Shown in pieces: positions 30,409 to 32,957 of a DNA stretch of 32,957 bases. The stretch is from JAAFHN01 sp031421855 (GTDB taxonomy: Bacteria > Pseudomonadota > Gammaproteobacteria > Burkholderiales > Burkholderiaceae_C), in NCBI GenBank assembly GCA_031421855.1, contig JANOPN010000050.1, forward strand, positions 1-32,957, written 5' to 3'. The translations under genes and the position numbers were made by a program. Numbering within the stretch: position 1 is the stretch's first letter; the number at the start of each line of letters is the position of its first letter. Below the pieces are notes generated by a model. That model saw only the letters and a program-made list of their open reading frames with translations, had not been told where the DNA came from and searched no databases.

Positions 30409-32957
30409 GCATCGCAACCGACAACCAGATCCTCAACCACACCCCGATGATGGCCCAGTACCTTGCCATCAAGGCCGCGCACGCGGACGTGTTGGTGTTT
30501 TATCGGATGGGTGACTTCTACGAGTTGTTTTACGACGATGCGATTTTGGCGGCTCGGCTGCTGGGAATCACGCTGACGCAGCGGGGGCAGTCTGCCGGGT
30601 CGCCCGTGGTCATGTGCGGGGTACCTGTGCATGCCATGGAGGGCTATTTGGCCAAGCTGATTGCGCATGGGCATTCGGTGGCGGTGGCTGAGCAAGTGGG
30701 CGAGGTTGGTGTGGGCAAAGGCCCAGTCGAGCGGCGCGTCGTTCGGGTGGCGACGCCCGGGACGCTGACAGACTCGACACTGCTTGACGACAAATCTGAC
30801 GCGGTGCTGCTGTCGGTCTGCGCCGCGCCGCGCCATGGGTTTGGCCTAGCCTGGCTGTCCTTGACCCGCTCAGAGTTGATGTTGGCCGAGTGTGACAGCG
30901 TGTCGCTTGGGGTCTGGCTGTCGCGAATTGGGCCGCGTGAGGTGATTTTTAACGTGGCTGATGAGTCGCGCATTCACGCGGCGCGGTCGTCACTGAGCGG
31001 CGCGCACCCTGCGCAAAACCAGTTCAGCGCGCGACCGGCTTGGAACTTTGATGCCGCCCTGGGGTTGCGCAAGTTGTGCGATTTGCTGCATACCCAGAGC
31101 TTGCAAGCGTTTGGCGCGCAAGGCTTAAGCGCCGCACATGCCGCCGCCAGTGCGCTCTTGGCCTACGCAGAACACACCCAAGGCCGCGCTTTGAGCCATG
31201 TGCAAAGCATCAAGGTTGAGCGCCCCGATTCACTCATCAACTTGCCCGAGGCGACCAAACGCAATTTGGAGCTGACGGTGACGCTGCGCGGCGACACCAG
31301 CCCGACCTTGTTTTCGCTGCTAGACACCTGCGCCAACGGCATGGGCAGCCGAATGCTCAAGCGCTGGCTGCTCGCACCCGAGCGCGAGCGCGCAGCGGCG
31401 CAAGCCCGGCTGATGCAAATTGCCGAGTTGCGCGGCGGCGCTCACGCCAAGCTGGCCGCCCAGCTCGCCACGGTGAGCGATGTCGAGCGCATCGCGGCAC
31501 GGGTGTCGTTGCGCCAAGCACGCCCCCGCGAGCTGGCCGCGCTGCGTGACACACTCCTAAAAGTAGAGCAACAAACTCAATGGATACGCAGACCAAGTGG
31601 CGAAATATCGTCAAATTTCACTGAAATCGCCTCCCAACTGCATGCCGACCCGCTCTGTGCCGATTTGTTGAGCCGGGCCATTGCGCCCGAGCCCGCCACC
31701 GTGCTGCGCGACGGCGGCGTGATCGCCAGCGGCTTCGATGTCGAACTGGATGAGTTGCGCGCCATTGACGACAACTGCGATGCGTTTTTGCTGGACATGG
31801 AGCTGCGCGAGCGCGCGCGATCTGGCATCGCCAATTTGCGGGTGCAATACAACAAAGTTCACGGCTTTTTCATCGAAGTCACCCAGGGCCAGCTTGACAA
31901 AGTACCCGACGACTACCGCCGCCGGCAAACGCTCAAAAACGCCGAGCGATTCATCACGCCCGAGCTCAAAGCCTTTGAAGACAAGGCACTGAGTGCGCAA
32001 GAGCGCTCATTGCAGCGCGAAAAAATTCTGTACGAGCAGTTGCTTGAAGACTTGCAGCCGTTCATTCCCGCCCTCACCCGCGTGGCCAACGCTTTGGGCA
32101 CACTGGATGCCTTGCAAGCCTTGGCTGAGCGCAGTTTGACGCTCGATTGGTGCGCGCCAAACTTCGTTAACCACCCTTGCATCACCATCAGCAAGGGCCG
32201 CCACCCGGTGGTACAAGCGCGCTTGAACGAAACAGCGACAAGCTTCATGCCCAACGACAGCGACTTGAGCCAACGCTCGCGCATGCAGATCATCACCGGG
32301 CCCAACATGGGTGGCAAGTCAACCTACATGCGCCAAGTGGCACTCATCGTGTTGCTTGCATCGGTGGGCTCGTTTGTTCCCGCAGCAAGTTGCACATTGG
32401 GGCCGATTGACGCCGTCTACACCCGCATCGGCGCATCAGACGACTTGGCCAACGCGCAGTCAACCTTCATGGTTGAAATGAGCGAAGGCGCGCAAATTTT
32501 GCGCAGCGCCACGGCGCAAAGCTTGGTTTTGATGGACGAAATCGGCCGGGGAACCAGCACCTTTGACGGCTTGGCGCTGGCTGGTGCCATCGCCAGCCAT
32601 TTGCATGACAAAAATCAAAGCTTCACGCTCTTTGCCACCCACTATTTTGAGCTGACTGAATTCCCCGCCAAACAACACGGCGCAATCAACGTGCATGTGG
32701 GCGCAGTCGAGCGCGGTGCGGACGTGGTGTTTTTGCACGACATTCAAAGCGGCCCGGCAAGCAAAAGCTACGGCGTGGCGGTTGCCAAACTCGCCGGAAT
32801 GCCCGCAAGCGTGGTGGCCCAAGCCCGCCAGACACTCAGCTCGCTTGAGGCCAAAGCACAATCGGCGCATGCGCAAATTGATTTGTTTGCCGCCGCGCCC
32901 GAGATCGCACCCCACGCCGCCAGTGCGATTGACATCGAACTGGCCAGCATCGACCCC
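30405..32957 (+). CDS. mutS: MutS, DNA mismatch recognition protein, with embedded repeat (3' end outside)
   Basis: 851 codons are in the window with no stop; E. coli MutS has 853. It recognises mismatches and recruits MutL. Seen: the mismatch wedge F38-Y-E40 in FYRMGDFYELFYDD, Walker A GPNMGGKST (632-640), DEIGRGTSTFDGLALA, ATHYFELTEF, and a likely clamp-binding motif Q824-IDLF828. Residues of about 386-406 (KVEQQTQWIRRPSGEISSNF) are encoded by a dispersed repeat, in the lever/clamp region. The ATG at 30405 overlaps the PIN remnant's stop and has no clear Shine-Dalgarno; codon 15 or 16 would be alternatives. Confidence 0.95.
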   Translation, partial: MSIATDNQILNHTPMMAQYLAIKAAHADVLVFYRMGDFYELFYDDAILAARLLGITLTQRGQSAGSPVVMCGVPVHAMEGYLAKLIAHGHSVAVAEQVGEVGVGKGPVERRVVRVATPGTLTDSTLLDDKSDAVLLSVCAAPRHGFGLAWLSLTRSELMLAECDSVSLGVWLSRIGPREVIFNVADESRIHAARSSLSGAHPAQNQFSARPAWNFDAALGLRKLCDLLHTQSLQAFGAQGLSAAHAAASALLAYAEHTQGRALSHVQSIKVERPDSLINLPEATKRNLELTVTLRGDTSPTLFSLLDTCANGMGSRMLKRWLLAPERERAAAQARLMQIAELRGGAHAKLAAQLATVSDVERIAARVSLRQARPRELAALRDTLLKVEQQTQWIRRPSGEISSNFTEIASQLHADPLCADLLSRAIAPEPATVLRDGGVIASGFDVELDELRAIDDNCDAFLLDMELRERARSGIANLRVQYNKVHGFFIEVTQGQLDKVPDDYRRRQTLKNAERFITPELKAFEDKALSAQERSLQREKILYEQLLEDLQPFIPALTRVANALGTLDALQALAERSLTLDWCAPNFVNHPCITISKGRHPVVQARLNETATSFMPNDSDLSQRSRMQIITGPNMGGKSTYMRQVALIVLLASVGSFVPAASCTLGPIDAVYTRIGASDDLANAQSTFMVEMSEGAQILRSATAQSLVLMDEIGRGTSTFDGLALAGAIASHLHDKNQSFTLFATHYFELTEFPAKQHGAINVHVGAVERGADVVFLHDIQSGPASKSYGVAVAKLAGMPASVVAQARQTLSSLEAKAQSAHAQIDLFAAAPEIAPHAASAIDIELASIDP
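31561..31620 (-). repeat. Dispersed ~65-base repeat, copy 10 (inside mutS)
   Basis: Minus orientation; on the plus strand it reads AGAGCAACAAACTCAATGG, ATACGCAGACCAAGTGG and then CGAAATATCGTCAAATTTCA. It is closest to copy 9 in trmJ and encodes the same EQQTQWIRRPS peptide at residues 388-398. Confidence 0.9.

Overview
The window is about 33 kb of G+C-rich chromosome from a Gram-negative bacterium, most likely a betaproteobacterium of the Burkholderiales and plausibly Comamonadaceae-like. The clues are a BoxR/BoxB/BoxA aerobic benzoyl-CoA branch, the order Trm112-like gene, kdsB, adk, the trmJ/suhB pair, and family-typical protein sequences. Genus cannot be fixed from the sequence alone. There are no rRNA or tRNA genes, no CRISPR array and no transposase gene.

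Layout. 1-1171: a Bax inhibitor-1 family membrane protein (cut by the left edge) and, divergent from it, a GlcG/HbpS-type protein. 1172-1573: a 400-base regulatory region with a good IscR-type operator. 1574-6980: the iron-sulfur cluster assembly operon iscR-iscS-iscU-iscA-hscB-hscA-fdx. 7054-8508: an accessory patch with a DUF4143 ATPase, a perfect palindrome and an 84-base element with terminal inverted repeats. 8509-10559: two minus-strand genes, an agmatine-deiminase-like enzyme and an alpha/beta hydrolase. 10588-14343: boxR, a TGCA-rich operator/promoter, boxB and boxA. 14459-17167: fabI, a Trm112-like gene with a histidine-rich tail, kdsB and adk. 17315-21291: an NADPH:quinone-type oxidoreductase, rpsU, a YqeY-like gene, a questin-oxidase-like gene and a coiled-coil PD-(D/E)XK-type nuclease-like gene. 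21441-25139: an SPFH protein, pmbA, darP and mogA. 25305-29604: a secreted LysM/FecR protein, cysE, trmJ and suhB. 29626-30408: a toxin-antitoxin-like pair and a decayed PIN-domain fragment. 30405 to the right edge: mutS, incomplete.

The most striking signal is a dispersed repeat of about 65 bases, present in at least ten recognisable copies plus one fragment. It lies between genes, at the 3' ends of genes, and, unusually, inside five open reading frames (hscB, hscA, boxA, trmJ, mutS) without breaking them. The copies inside trmJ and mutS are read in the same frame, so two unrelated proteins carry the same 11-residue peptide. The hscB, hscA and boxA copies form a divergent subgroup read in other frames. 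This resembles, in principle, the protein-coding palindromic elements known from Rickettsia, but it is not strongly palindromic and I do not recognise it as a named family.

How the genes work together: the isc operon builds Fe-S clusters and is probably autorepressed by holo-IscR. Fe-S and diiron proteins are also the products of the box genes (BoxA has two 4Fe-4S clusters, BoxB a diiron site). The remaining genes are mostly housekeeping (lipid, LPS, nucleotide, ribosome, molybdopterin, cysteine, tRNA modification, mismatch repair).
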